Of a DNA stretch of 64,000 nucleotides, positions 36,966-46,853 are shown piece after piece. The stretch comes from Bacillus marasmi (GTDB taxonomy: Bacteria; Bacillota; Bacilli; Bacillales; Cytobacillaceae), in the NCBI RefSeq assembly GCF_902168435.1, contig NZ_LR656177.1, positions 84,803-148,802 of the forward strand, written 5' to 3'. Position 1 is the first letter of the stretch; each line of letters starts with the position of its first letter. Made by a program: the position numbers and the translations under genes. Under the pieces are notes generated by a model that saw only the letters and a list, made by a program, of their open reading frames with translations, was not told the DNA's origin and did not search any database.

Positions 36966-37082
36966 AATATCACCTACATAGAATGTTTGTTCTATTATAA
37001 CATTTCATACTACTTACGAATAATATTTTGACGAGAATATGAAAAAATTTGTTTTATTACTAATAAATCCCATAGAATTTGC

Positions 37083-37109
37083 TAAATTTTTCCTAGATAT
37101 TACCGATAC
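37083..37109 (+). promoter_or_regulatory. Sigma-D promoter of the VWA-flagellin gene
   Basis: TAAA (37083-37086), 15 bases, then ACCGATAC (37102-37109) match the sigma-D consensus with exact spacing, about 40 bases upstream of the start codon. The gene therefore belongs to the late flagellar regulon. Confidence 0.8.
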
Positions 37110-37149
37110 CAAAATATAGGTAAAAAGTCTTTTTATTGAAGGTGATATC

Positions 37150-38622
37150 TTGATCATTAATCATAATTTAGCAGCATTAAATACAATAAATAAATTAACA
37201 AAAAACAACAAAAGCAATACAAATGCAATCGAAAAGTTAGCATCTGGCTTACGTATAAATAAAGCTGCTGATGACGCAGCAGGTTTGGCTATTTCGGAAA
37301 AAATGAGAGCACAAATCCGAGGAACTGAACAAGCGAATAAAAACATTCAGGATGGCATATCTCTTATTCAGAGTGCAGACGCAGCTCTTGGACAAATTCA
37401 AAATCCCAATTTACAAAGAATAAGGGAATTAGCAATACAAGCAGCTAATGATACACTTACCGCAGAAGATAGGGGAGCAATACAAACAGAAATTGACCAA
37501 ATAAAATTAGGAATAGATGATATTGCAAATAATACTGAATTTAATAGTATTAAAATCCTTAGACCACCAATTATTGAAACTCCACCAGTTACTGTTCCAG
37601 GTAAATCAGATATTATTTTTATTATTGATAATACGGGGAGCATGGGATCACCAATCGCAAATGTAAAAAATAACATTGAAAGCTTTGTTAATAAAATGAA
37701 AGATGAGGGAGTAGATGTTAGGTTAGGTTTAGTTACATATGGCGATATATCACCATCTGAAAATGGTGAGTGGGTTGAGAAAAAAGACTTTGTTACGGAC
37801 GTAGAAGTTTTCAAAACATATATTGGAAGTGTTCCAGCAATTGGCGGAGGCGATACGGAGGAATCTGGACTAGAAGGTATTGCTGACCCAACCAATGGTG
37901 CATTAAGCTTTTCCTTCCGGGAGGATGCGACTAAACAATTTATTTTAGTTACAGATGCACCTGTCCATGACAACGCAACTGATGGTGACGGTGGGGATGG
38001 GCAATCGAGCTATGATATAGATGACGTTGCCAATTTGTTAAAAACAAATAATATTAAATTACATGTAGTTTCATCAACTGCTTCAGGGATTGCCACGCAA
38101 TTAGATCGGCTAACCACCCCAACCGGTGGTACATATATGGATATTTATGGTGACTTTTCGTCTCAATTAAGCTCGCTAGCTTCTAGTATTATTGTTGATT
38201 CTGGCAATAAAGAAGAATTGGAAAATATGCCACCAATCACTCTACAAGTTGGAGCAAATTCTGGTGACTCTTTTTTGATTGAGTTATTTGATGCTCGTAC
38301 AGATAAATTAAAAATAGCTACACTATCTATTAATCCAGCTGATAAAGCTCAAGAAGCAATCACATTAATAGATGAAGCAATCAAGATGATTTCTTCTCAA
38401 CGAGGTAAATTGGGAGCCTATCAAAATGCATTAGAGCACATCCAGAATAATATTTCAAATTATGGTATTAATATAACCGCAGCAGAATCAGGTATTCGTG
38501 ATTCAGACATGGCAAAAGAAGTAATGGCGCAAGCCAAAAATTCAATTCTATCTCAGTCTGCTCAAGCAATGCTGATACAAGCAAATCAGCAACCTCAAGC
38601 CGTTTTACAGCTTCTTCGATAA
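37150..38622 (+). CDS. Flagellin with an inserted von Willebrand factor A domain
   Basis: Starting at TTG (AAGGTGAT upstream), the 490-aa protein has a standard N-terminal flagellin domain (MIINHNLAALNTINKL, ASGLRINKAADDAAGLAISEKMR, residues 1-139) and C-terminal domain (about 370-490, ending QQPQAVLQLLR). Between them, about residues 154-352, sits a VWA domain: FIIDNTGSMG with MIDAS residues Asp160, Thr162 and Ser164, then VTYGD and ILVTDAP. The domain should be displayed on the filament surface and bind metal and possibly a host, matrix or cell ligand. Export and polymerisation regions look intact. Confidence 0.93.
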   Translation: MIINHNLAALNTINKLTKNNKSNTNAIEKLASGLRINKAADDAAGLAISEKMRAQIRGTEQANKNIQDGISLIQSADAALGQIQNPNLQRIRELAIQAANDTLTAEDRGAIQTEIDQIKLGIDDIANNTEFNSIKILRPPIIETPPVTVPGKSDIIFIIDNTGSMGSPIANVKNNIESFVNKMKDEGVDVRLGLVTYGDISPSENGEWVEKKDFVTDVEVFKTYIGSVPAIGGGDTEESGLEGIADPTNGALSFSFREDATKQFILVTDAPVHDNATDGDGGDGQSSYDIDDVANLLKTNNIKLHVVSSTASGIATQLDRLTTPTGGTYMDIYGDFSSQLSSLASSIIVDSGNKEELENMPPITLQVGANSGDSFLIELFDARTDKLKIATLSINPADKAQEAITLIDEAIKMISSQRGKLGAYQNALEHIQNNISNYGINITAAESGIRDSDMAKEVMAQAKNSILSQSAQAMLIQANQQPQAVLQLLR

Positions 38623-38672
38623 ATAATTTTTTACGTTCCAATTCTCATAGTAAAATATAAGGATGTGCTTAT

Positions 38673-38873
38673 ATGGATATTGCAAAAATGTCGATTGCAC
38701 TAAGCCAAGGACAAGTACAACAACAAGCTTCCATGTCTGTTATGAAAATGGCAATGGGGAATGTTGAACAGCAAGGAGACGCACTTCAAAAGTTATTAGG
38801 CGTTAGTAATGTTTCAAACATTCAACGGATTGACCAACCGAATCTAGGTACAAATATTGATGTATTAATCTGA
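38673..38873 (+). CDS. YjfB-like putative motility protein
   Basis: The 66-aa protein MDIAKMSIALSQGQVQQQAS ... is a member of the small YjfB family, found in motility regulons of Bacillus. AAGGATGTG precedes the ATG. It follows the VWA-flagellin by 50 bases and is probably co-transcribed. No biochemical function is known to me. Confidence 0.75.
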   Translation: MDIAKMSIALSQGQVQQQASMSVMKMAMGNVEQQGDALQKLLGVSNVSNIQRIDQPNLGTNIDVLI

Positions 38874-39046
38874 ACGGTGCTTGAATGTAATTTTCGTTGA
38901 TTGTATTTAGTGCTTCAGGTTATTATTTGCAGGGTATGCTTGAAATAATTTATCTCATAAATTGTTCATTATATATCATAAACTTTCCCCCACCCCAACC
39001 GATAATTTTAAATAGAGTGATTGTGCATAGGAGGTGGAGATGAGCG

Positions 39047-39433
39047 ATGTCAGATAGGTTGTCTATTTCTGGTACGAATAATAATCATGTGGCAGGAATG
39101 CCTGGTAATGTCCCAAGTGGATATCAGGCGAAGCCGGTTGATAAGGTCGAACGAATCGTTAAGACTAAGGAAATGTCCAAAGATAAAGAGGAATCGAGCC
39201 AGCAGAATTCAAAGGAACAAACCGAAAAAGTGATTAATGGCTTAAATGAATTTTTGAAGGCCTCAAATTCCCATTTGAAGTTCGAATTTCATGATGGGGC
39301 AAAGGAATATTATGTTTCAATCGTTGATGACCAGACCAATGAAGTCATTAAAGAAATTCCTTCGAAAAAACTATTAGACATGTACGCTGCCATGACCGAT
39401 TATCTCGGATTACTCGTGGACCGGAAGGCATAA
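39047..39433 (+). CDS. flaG: FlaG family flagellar protein
   Basis: The 128-aa product has a variable Lys/Glu-rich N-terminus and a conserved C-terminal FlaG/YvyC domain (LKFEFHDGAKEYYVSIVDDQTNEVIKEIPSKKLLDMYAAM). FlaG proteins influence filament length. A strong GGAGGTGGA lies upstream. In Bacillus the gene usually precedes fliD; here it is separated from fliD by the flagellin region. Confidence 0.88.
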   Translation: MSDRLSISGTNNNHVAGMPGNVPSGYQAKPVDKVERIVKTKEMSKDKEESSQQNSKEQTEKVINGLNEFLKASNSHLKFEFHDGAKEYYVSIVDDQTNEVIKEIPSKKLLDMYAAMTDYLGLLVDRKA

Positions 39434-39451
39434 TGTAATAATTTTTACAAA

Positions 39452-39582
39452 TTGATAACGGAGCGGAAGGCACGAAGACTCCTGCGGGAGCAAAGGGCAT
39501 AGGGAGACACCGCAGGAGCGAAGCGACGAGGAGGCTTCCTGCACCGCCCGCGGAAAGCGAAGTGCCTGGAGCGGAGATTAAC
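39452..39582. repeat. Second copy of the 130-bp GC-rich dispersed element
   Basis: About 90% identical to 27864-27993, sharing GGAGCGGAAGGCACGAAGAC at the left and AAGTGCCTGGAGCGG at the right, with differences concentrated in the variable inner hairpin. It lies 19 bases after the flaG stop. No gene is visible. Confidence 0.8.
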
Positions 39583-39693
39583 ATTATATTAAATTAAACA
39601 AGGCCAAGGCGGTCTTGTTTTTTTGTCTAAATTTTTAAATATCCCACCATTATTTTACATAACAAAGTTTTATCGATATAATAAATTTATCCC

Positions 39694-39834
39694 ACATCAA
39701 CGGGCAGTAAATCCCCCACTTCAAGGATTATATTAAATATAGAAAATTATGGCAGATAAACTGCCCGTAAATGTCCGATTAAGTTCAGCTAACCATAAGT
39801 GGGTATAATGCCACCCACTGATGGAAGTTTCACT
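39694..39834 (+). other. Candidate structured element shared with the rRNA leader
   Basis: ACGGGCAGT near 39698 pairs with ACTGCCCGT near 39760-39768 across a variable loop; then AAATGTCCGATT, CTAACCAT, a variable hairpin (AGTGGG/CCCACT), ATGG and AAGTTTCA follow. The conserved blocks recur in the same order, with different hairpin lengths, at about 63788-63869 upstream of 16S rRNA. The 580-base gap before the third cheW contains this and the GC-rich element and no gene. Confidence 0.55.
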
Positions 39835-40014
39835 ATATAATTGTTTGATTTTACCCAATCTATAAAAATATTTATTTTTGCACCCAAAGAATTCTTCAAA
39901 CTCACAAAACACTATAACCCTCCACCAGAAAAACACACATCCCACCACACCAGAACTTGAACCTTATCCAAACCGTTTTCAATGAAGCAAACTGAATAAA
40001 AGGAGGTCTAGCAA

Positions 40015-40506
40015 ATGAGCGAAGCAATGGATCCCGAATTATTGGAAGTGGAAGGTGATACGCTGAAGAACAGGTTTCTCATTTTTGTGCTTGGGAATGA
40101 AACGTACGGAATTGAAATTGAGTATGTCACGGAAATTATTGGCTTACAGCCGGTGACTGAGGTACCTGAGTTACCCGAGTATATTCGGGGAATTATTAAT
40201 TTGCGTGGAAAAATTATTCCTGTTATGGATGTAAGACTCCGTTTTAGGAAGCCATTTAAAGAATACAATGATCGGACCTGCGTGGTGGTAATCGAAAATG
40301 AGGATATCACGATTGGACTCATTGTTGATAGTGTTTCAGAGGTCCTATCGATACCAGAAACGGAAGTGGTGCCTCCACCAGACGTGAACAAAACAGGCTA
40401 TAAATACATAAAGGGAATCGGAAAGACCGGCAATGATGTGAAGCTATTGCTCGACTGTAATAAACTCCTCAACGAAGATGATGCAGAAAATCTGTTAAAG
40501 GTCTAG
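40015..40506 (+). CDS. CheW adaptor protein (third copy)
   Basis: The 163-aa CheW domain ([52 protein letters not shown]) has short N- and C-terminal extensions. AAAGGAGGTC precedes the ATG. It is 16 bases upstream of an MCP, suggesting a receptor-specific adaptor. Confidence 0.94.
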   Translation: MSEAMDPELLEVEGDTLKNRFLIFVLGNETYGIEIEYVTEIIGLQPVTEVPELPEYIRGIINLRGKIIPVMDVRLRFRKPFKEYNDRTCVVVIENEDITIGLIVDSVSEVLSIPETEVVPPPDVNKTGYKYIKGIGKTGNDVKLLLDCNKLLNEDDAENLLKV

Positions 40507-40522
40507 TAGGGAGGCAAGGGGA

Positions 40523-42814
40523 ATGGAAAGCTCTATTAATATGAAGCTAAGCGGTAAGATATTTGCTGGATTTTTCATTATGATTTTTGTCGCTGGAATT
40601 GTCGGCTATTATGGTGGATTGGACACCCCGTTATTATTAACTTTAATTGGCGTACTTTTAATAGTAGGAATTGTCTTAAGTAGTGTGATTAGCAGTTCAA
40701 TTCGCAATCCGTTTCGTAGGGTGGTCCATGCGGCAGAAAAGATTACTAAAGGCGATGTGAATGTAAATTTTGAAGATATTAACGATGCTGAATTGAGTCC
40801 ATTGATATTGTCGCTTGATAAGATTGCTGGCAATATCAGAACTCAGTCGGAAGTCGCTGATAAAATTGCAAAAGGTGATTTCGATGTTGAGGTTAAGGTC
40901 CAATCTGAACATGATCTGCTTTCAAAAAGCGTGAAGACTGTTATGGAAACGATGCGTTCGTTTATTCAGGAAACAGAGCATATGGCTAAGGCATATCGTG
41001 AGGGTGAAATTGATGAACTTATACCAACAGAAAAATTTCAGGGGTCGTATAAAACGCTATCAATAGGCATAAATAATTTATCAATTGATATTAAAACGGA
41101 AATGCAAATATTAATGAAGGTAATTGAAGCGTTTTCTAAAGGGGACTTCGATAAAGAACTTCAGCAATTTCCAGGAAAGAAAGCCTTTGTTAATGACGCA
41201 GTCGAAGGTCTAAGAGCAAATGTGAAAAATTTGCTAGAAGAAATGACTACAATGTCAGCTCAGCATGACGCCGGGGATATCGATGTGTTTGTCCCAGAAG
41301 ATAAATTCCAAGGTGCTTATAAGGAAGTGGCCAATGGTGTAAACAGTATGGTTAAGAACCATATTATTGTGAAAAAGAAGGCAATGGCCTGTGTCGCAGA
41401 ATTTGCCCAAGGTAACTTTGATGCGGAGCTTGAGAAGTTTCCAGGCAAAAAAGCATTTATAAATGACAATCTTGAAGCGTTACGAAAAAATCTTAAAGAT
41501 GTCAGCTCAGAAATTAATATTTTAATAGAAGCTTCTAAAGAAGGGAAATTAACCGAAAGAGGAAATGTAAGCAAATTCCATGGTGACTGGGCTGCAGTTA
41601 TCAAAGGCCTAAACGGATTAATTGATGCGATAATTGAACCAGTCCAAGAAGCAGCCGCTGTACTCGATGAAATGTCAAAAGGTAATTTAAAGGTAAGCGT
41701 TAAAGGTAATTATAAAGGCGACCATGCAAAAATCAAGCATGCTTTGAACGACAGTATCGAAACTCTATCATCTTATGTGACAGAAATTTCGAGTGTATTA
41801 ACAGAAATGACGAATGGAAATCTTGTTGTTGGCATTACAAGAGAATACCGTGGTGATTTTGGCGAAATCAAATCATCAATTAATAACATCATTCAATCGC
41901 TAAATAACATTATGCAGGAAATTAATAAAGCTGCCCAACAGGTAGCCGCGGGCTCAAGACAGGTATCAGATTCTAGCTTGGCCTTGTCTGAAGGAGCAAC
42001 TGAACAAGCTGCTTCGATTGAGGAATTAACTGTATCACTTGAAGAAATTTCTTCGCAAACGAAGCAAAATGCTGCTAATGCCGATCAAGCAAATCTACTT
42101 GCCGAAAAAGCAAAGCTGAATGCGGAGCACGGGAATGAGCAAATGAACGAAATGCTGAAATCAATGGCCGAAATTAATAATGCCTCTACTAATATTTCAA
42201 AAATCATTAAAGTAATTGATGACATAGCCTTCCAAACGAATATTCTGGCGTTGAACGCAGCCGTTGAAGCTGCCCGGGCCGGTCTACATGGTAAAGGCTT
42301 TGCTGTAGTGGCAGAAGAGGTTCGGAATTTAGCTGCACGCTCAGCAAACGCAGCAAAGGAAACAACCGATTTAATCGAAGGTTCGATAAACAAGGTTCAA
42401 GATGGAACCAATATCGCGAATCAAACAGCGGAAGCGTTGAAGAAGATTGTGGATGGGGTGGCCCAGGTAACCAATCTAGTCGGGGATATTGCAGCCGCAT
42501 CAAATGAGCAAGCAATGGGCATTTCTCAAGTAAATCAAGGTATCTTACAAGTATCTCAAGTCGTTCAAACCAACTCTTCAACCTCTGAAGAAGGAGCAGC
42601 GGCCAGCGAAGAACTAGCATCACAAGCAGAAATGCTCAAAAACCAAGTCACAAAATTCAAGCTAAGAAATCATCAAACCTTCCAAAATTCAAATTATCAT
42701 CAAGACCAAAACCATTACAATCAAGAATCTACAAACACATATTCAGAAACCGAGGGCGCTAATCCCAAAAGAATCGTATTGAGTGATAATGAATTTGGGA
42801 AGTATACGCATTAG
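40523..42814 (+). CDS. Methyl-accepting chemotaxis protein with tandem HAMP-like modules
   Basis: The 763-aa receptor has two membrane helices (about residues 10-28 and 35-55) separated by only about six residues, so there is no extracytoplasmic sensor. A HAMP follows, then a chain of about six or seven HAMP-like modules each with a G-(D/N/E)-(F/I/L)-D motif (for example [18 protein letters not shown] and [18 protein letters not shown]) to about residue 465, and an intact signalling tip ([18 protein letters not shown]). A His/Asn/Gln-rich tail ends the protein. Sensing is probably cytoplasmic or through a partner. Confidence 0.92.
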   Translation: MESSINMKLSGKIFAGFFIMIFVAGIVGYYGGLDTPLLLTLIGVLLIVGIVLSSVISSSIRNPFRRVVHAAEKITKGDVNVNFEDINDAELSPLILSLDKIAGNIRTQSEVADKIAKGDFDVEVKVQSEHDLLSKSVKTVMETMRSFIQETEHMAKAYREGEIDELIPTEKFQGSYKTLSIGINNLSIDIKTEMQILMKVIEAFSKGDFDKELQQFPGKKAFVNDAVEGLRANVKNLLEEMTTMSAQHDAGDIDVFVPEDKFQGAYKEVANGVNSMVKNHIIVKKKAMACVAEFAQGNFDAELEKFPGKKAFINDNLEALRKNLKDVSSEINILIEASKEGKLTERGNVSKFHGDWAAVIKGLNGLIDAIIEPVQEAAAVLDEMSKGNLKVSVKGNYKGDHAKIKHALNDSIETLSSYVTEISSVLTEMTNGNLVVGITREYRGDFGEIKSSINNIIQSLNNIMQEINKAAQQVAAGSRQVSDSSLALSEGATEQAASIEELTVSLEEISSQTKQNAANADQANLLAEKAKLNAEHGNEQMNEMLKSMAEINNASTNISKIIKVIDDIAFQTNILALNAAVEAARAGLHGKGFAVVAEEVRNLAARSANAAKETTDLIEGSINKVQDGTNIANQTAEALKKIVDGVAQVTNLVGDIAAASNEQAMGISQVNQGILQVSQVVQTNSSTSEEGAAASEELASQAEMLKNQVTKFKLRNHQTFQNSNYHQDQNHYNQESTNTYSETEGANPKRIVLSDNEFGKYTH

Positions 42815-42833
42815 ATTTGTACAAGTATAAATG

Positions 42834-42874
42834 AAAAGCACTGGTGCAGTTCAACAAGTGACCAGTGCTTTTCC
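42834..42874. terminator. Bidirectional terminator between MCP and pseudopilin genes
   Basis: AAAAGCACTGGT (42834-42845) and ACCAGTGCTTTT (42861-42872) are perfect inverted arms, flanked by T on one strand and A on the other, between two convergent genes. Confidence 0.85.
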
Positions 42875-42881
42875 AATTCAA

Positions 42882-44342
42882 TTATTTATTAAAAGTTCGT
42901 CCCTTTGGAACTAATTTGATTTCCTTCAATTTTACATAGCCATAATATTGAGAATCTGGAATATAGGTTAATTTTTCAGGATAGTCGACCTTAACATTAC
43001 CGATCAATGCACCTTTTATTGTCATTGGCTGGTTGTTAGTTGTAATGATAATATCTTTATCTGAATAAAATAGTCCCTTGTACTCGCTACAGGAATTATT
43101 GTTAATTAAACTGATATTTCCTTTTGCTAAGAGACTAAATTTATTTTTATTAGTAAGCTCTTTATTAATACAAGCTTTTTTAATTTCTGCATTGTTTTGA
43201 ACATAAATTTTATCATTAGTGATGCTGTCCCCGAATTGAAGGTCTGTATAGTTAATATATAAATCCTTCATCACCATCATATCTCCGTTAAGTATTAATT
43301 TACTTTTCAAATCTTCCCCTTGAAAACCACCTATGATAAGCGATTTATGAACATGCAACCCTTCTTGAAATGTGAAAGTTCTTGAATCAGCAAAATCCTT
43401 TCCAAAAAGAAACCCTTTCTTATCTTGTTTAATTATTACATTCCCAATGACTGCTAATTTTTTAAAGTTGATGTTTCGATAATCATTAAATTCGATCCCA
43501 AGTAGTCCTAAGGCTGTGTATCCTCCGTCGATTACAACATTTGTGTCGTATTCATCCTTGAAACTAAGAACATTAACAGTTAACAAAGTAGCTTTTTTTC
43601 CTTTTAAAAGGTCTACACCTAATATTTCTCCCTGTCTCGTTGCGATAACTTCTTTTTCTTCCATCGTTTTAAACGGTTGAGTACTTAAAAGATTTGCACC
43701 AATCAAGTCAAAGAGAACACTAGCACCAATTGCTCGGTCAGCTGGTACATTGTAATAAGATTTATCACTACCTGTAGGGTCGATTAAGTCTAAGCCTAAT
43801 AATGATAATAAATCTAAACCAACTGCATCCTTTTTTGTAAAATCAATTGCTAAACCGTCATAATTTGGTGTTGGGAAAGGAGGATGTTCAATTTCCGCAA
43901 TCTGACTGATTTTATAAGTTCCAACTAGAGTTTCAGTAGATAACGAATCTCTGCCTGTACTTGTAACTTTAATGGTGTCAACACCCTCTAGCGCTACTTT
44001 AACCTTAATTTCTTTTTGATTTGAATCACTCCAAGGATCACCAACAGTAAGTCCTTCACTTGTCGGATATTTTGATAGGAAATTTGTTTGTAAATGCTCT
44101 TTAAAATTATGAAAACTAATAGAATTAAAATCTGTTTCATTGTCAATAAATCTTTTAAAGTCCTTCTCAACATATGTCAATCCACTTTCGGCCAAATAAC
44201 GCGCCTGCATATTTGATTCCGTCTTATATGTCCGCTTATTTTCCCCAATTACATTCCCCATCAATGCCAATCCTAATACTGAAAACACTATTATGACCAA
44301 CAAAACTTGAATTAACGAGGAACCTTTTTCATTGCGTATCAT
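42882..44342 (-). CDS. Large PilX-like pseudopilin (second paralogue)
   Basis: The 486-aa product begins MIRNEKGSSLIQVLLVIIVF, a type IV prepilin N-terminus with cleavage after Gly and a hydrophobic helix. Residue +5 is Gln, not Glu. A QARYLAESGLTY segment typical of PilX follows, then a large repeat-like beta-rich domain (GLHVHKSLIIGG, GDMMVMKDLYI). It is clearly homologous to the 610-aa protein next to it. ATG 44342 with GAGGTG upstream is used. Likely a minor pilin or tip adhesin. Confidence 0.75.
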   Translation of the reverse strand: MIRNEKGSSLIQVLLVIIVFSVLGLALMGNVIGENKRTYKTESNMQARYLAESGLTYVEKDFKRFIDNETDFNSISFHNFKEHLQTNFLSKYPTSEGLTVGDPWSDSNQKEIKVKVALEGVDTIKVTSTGRDSLSTETLVGTYKISQIAEIEHPPFPTPNYDGLAIDFTKKDAVGLDLLSLLGLDLIDPTGSDKSYYNVPADRAIGASVLFDLIGANLLSTQPFKTMEEKEVIATRQGEILGVDLLKGKKATLLTVNVLSFKDEYDTNVVIDGGYTALGLLGIEFNDYRNINFKKLAVIGNVIIKQDKKGFLFGKDFADSRTFTFQEGLHVHKSLIIGGFQGEDLKSKLILNGDMMVMKDLYINYTDLQFGDSITNDKIYVQNNAEIKKACINKELTNKNKFSLLAKGNISLINNNSCSEYKGLFYSDKDIIITTNNQPMTIKGALIGNVKVDYPEKLTYIPDSQYYGYVKLKEIKLVPKGRTFNK

Positions 44343-44440
44343 GAGCAACACCTCATTTCGTTATTATTACTAACTGGGTGTCTGTCATCAATTGCATTAT
44401 TCTAGTAGTTAAGTAGATAAAGCTGTTGTTATTAGCTTTA

Positions 44441-46273
44441 TTAATTGCTTTTATCCATTGTCCGTCCTAAGTTTGTTAGTTCTGTTTTGTTTAGATAAAC
44501 ATGATATAAGAATGGGTAATTAGGATTAACGTTATATTTAAAGAGAGTTCCTTTATGTTTATATTCGTCAAGTGGTACTCCATCAATCTTCACGTCGCCG
44601 AGTAAAGCCCCGTTAATCGTAATCGGCTTTCCATTTGTTTTAATATTAATTCCTTTTCTTGCATAAAAGAGTCCTTCGTACGTACTGCAAGATGGGTTGT
44701 TTTCAATCGTGATCGTGCCCTTTGAGAATATCCGCATTCCATATTTCGTTTTATCTTTAGGATTAATACAAGCTGATTGTTTAATCATCGCATTATTATG
44801 AATATAAAAATCGGAATTACGCTCATCATTCGATAGTACTGCCTGATTTTTATCTGTGTCCCCAAATTGTAAATTGACATCGGAAATGTGGAGGTCTTTC
44901 ATTGCGACCATATCGCCGCGCAGCATAAGGTTGTTACCGGTTTTGCTATATTTTCCGCCGATAATAAGGGACTTATTTACAAACAAACCTTCATCAAAGG
45001 TGAATCTTCTGCGAACACCGTATGGATTCAAATTCTCCCAATTCCATGGGAAGATTAAATCAGTTAGCTTTATATTAGAAATACTTCTATCAATATCCTG
45101 GACAGCGCCATATCTGTCCTGTTGAATAACAACGTTTCCCATCACTGCTAATTTTTTAAACTCAATATCAAAGTAACTATTAATTAACGGAATCCCCAAA
45201 GCCTGGAAGAAGTTATTATAGCCGTCAATCTTTACGTTGAGATTGTTCTCTGTTTTGAGATCGAGGACATTTGCGTTTAGCAGAGTCCCTTTTTCATCCT
45301 TTAATACTTCTAAATTGGCAATTTCGCCTTCGCCGGTAGCAATAACTCGATGTTTTTCCATTGTTTCAAAAGTATTTCGTGTTTCTTTATTGCTAAGGTC
45401 TGGAATTTCTAAGTTTAAAACTGGACCAAGAGCATTTACCCCAACAACATTATCGCTTGGAACACGATAAAATTTATCCTCATTTCCAGGTAGATTGATG
45501 ACATCAGCATTAATGACATCGCCAAGATTTAGGAGCAGTCCAGCTTCCAATAAATCTTGTTGTAGTAATTCAGCTGTAACTGTTAGCTGTAAATGGTCTA
45601 GACCAAGTAGACCGAGTACAGCATTTAATACATCAAAGAGGGGTTTGGTAACTCCTAGCAATTTGGTAGTATTCAAATCAACCCCGACTGCTTTAACTTC
45701 CGAAAAATCAATCGCTTTGCCATCTTCTTCAAAATCGGCAATTTCAGCAGTGTACTTATCGATACTGATTTCTGGCTTATAATAGCCAATTAATTTCGAA
45801 TGGCTTTTTATATTATTGTTTGAATCACGGATGATTCCGTTACTCGTAACTTGGATCCTTAAATCGTTTGGGTCTGATGTAATAACCTCAGTATCTGACA
45901 TACAAACTCCATTTGGTCCTACAATACATGCAGATACTGTAATTTGCTCGTTCTTGCTATCAGCAGTTGTAGGTTTAACGTTCATACCATTCTTATAATT
46001 AGCGAGGAAGTTTAGTGATAAGTACTCATTAAACTTATAAAAGTTGATAGGTTCATGATTACGACTTTCTTCATCTATAAAATTCTTATAATCCTGCTCA
46101 AAATAAGTCAGTCCACTTTCTGCTAAGTAACGTGCCTGCATATTCGATTCAGTCGCATGTGTTCGCTTGTTTTCACCTAATACACTTCCCATTAACGCTA
46201 ATCCGAGAACTGTAAACACCAGTATGACTAACAAAACCTGAATAAGGGATGACCCCTTTTCGTTAAGCTTCAC
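44441..46273 (-). CDS. Large PilX-like pseudopilin (first paralogue)
   Basis: With GTG at 46273 (AGGTG upstream) the 610-aa protein starts MKLNEKGSSLIQVLLVILVF, a prepilin signal with Gln at mature position 5. QARYLAESGLTYFEQDY follows. The C-terminal two thirds shares many blocks with the 486-aa neighbour (GLFVNKSLIIGG, GDMVAMKDLHI, YEGLFYARKGI). Missing Glu5 is typical of initiating pseudopilins (GspK/PilX type). The frame opening at 46318 would overlap the upstream gene and is not preferred. Confidence 0.75.
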   Translation of the reverse strand: MKLNEKGSSLIQVLLVILVFTVLGLALMGSVLGENKRTHATESNMQARYLAESGLTYFEQDYKNFIDEESRNHEPINFYKFNEYLSLNFLANYKNGMNVKPTTADSKNEQITVSACIVGPNGVCMSDTEVITSDPNDLRIQVTSNGIIRDSNNNIKSHSKLIGYYKPEISIDKYTAEIADFEEDGKAIDFSEVKAVGVDLNTTKLLGVTKPLFDVLNAVLGLLGLDHLQLTVTAELLQQDLLEAGLLLNLGDVINADVINLPGNEDKFYRVPSDNVVGVNALGPVLNLEIPDLSNKETRNTFETMEKHRVIATGEGEIANLEVLKDEKGTLLNANVLDLKTENNLNVKIDGYNNFFQALGIPLINSYFDIEFKKLAVMGNVVIQQDRYGAVQDIDRSISNIKLTDLIFPWNWENLNPYGVRRRFTFDEGLFVNKSLIIGGKYSKTGNNLMLRGDMVAMKDLHISDVNLQFGDTDKNQAVLSNDERNSDFYIHNNAMIKQSACINPKDKTKYGMRIFSKGTITIENNPSCSTYEGLFYARKGINIKTNGKPITINGALLGDVKIDGVPLDEYKHKGTLFKYNVNPNYPFLYHVYLNKTELTNLGRTMDKSN

Positions 46274-46289
46274 GAAACACACCTCTTTT

Positions 46290-46853
46290 TTATTCCACAT
46301 GAACAAATGAAACCTCACTATTCAATACTAGTGGTTTTCGGTACTTAGATTGTTCGTTTTCAAGCACCATTTCAATTTTGACGGTATCCTTAATATGATC
46401 AATTGAAATTTCTGTTTTATCTGATTCATAGTCAATGAAGTTAATATAATCATTACTGATTGGTTGAAGAGGTATCCCTTTAAATTTATTATTAGTGCAA
46501 TCTAGCCCAGATCCGGTAAAGCTTCCGTAATCAGTAGCGATTACAGCTTTATTACATGCAAATCCAACTATAGTCTTTTTATCTTCAAAACTAGTTACTT
46601 CAATAAGATAGCTCGAGGTAGAATCCGAGACCAATTTAACATCTTTCGCCACGAAAATATAATTGACCATTTGAGACATCACATAGTTAGCTTCATCATG
46701 CAGGGCAATTTCCTCATTAACCCGTTTAAAATTATTCATACTATTGATCAAATATCCAATTACTAAACTAGTCAGCATCGTAAAAACCATTAAGGTTACC
46801 AACAGTTCGATAAACGTTAATCCGCTTTGAGACTTAAGTATCCTTCTGCTCAT
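46290..46853 (-). CDS. PilW/ComGF-like pseudopilin
   Basis: The 187-aa protein has the prepilin motif QSGLTFIELLVTLMVF with canonical Glu5 and a hydrophobic helix, then a globular domain with two cysteines (FACNKAV, GLDCTNN) that could form a disulphide. Its ATG overlaps the stop of the upstream gene by four bases. Part of a four-gene pseudopilin operon. Confidence 0.78.
   Translation of the reverse strand: MSRRILKSQSGLTFIELLVTLMVFTMLTSLVIGYLINSMNNFKRVNEEIALHDEANYVMSQMVNYIFVAKDVKLVSDSTSSYLIEVTSFEDKKTIVGFACNKAVIATDYGSFTGSGLDCTNNKFKGIPLQPISNDYINFIDYESDKTEISIDHIKDTVKIEMVLENEQSKYRKPLVLNSEVSFVHVE

Noticed and set aside
39733-39948. Minus-strand 71-aa reading frame
   Set aside because: It is a translation of the shared structured element and its flank; no start signal is convincing.
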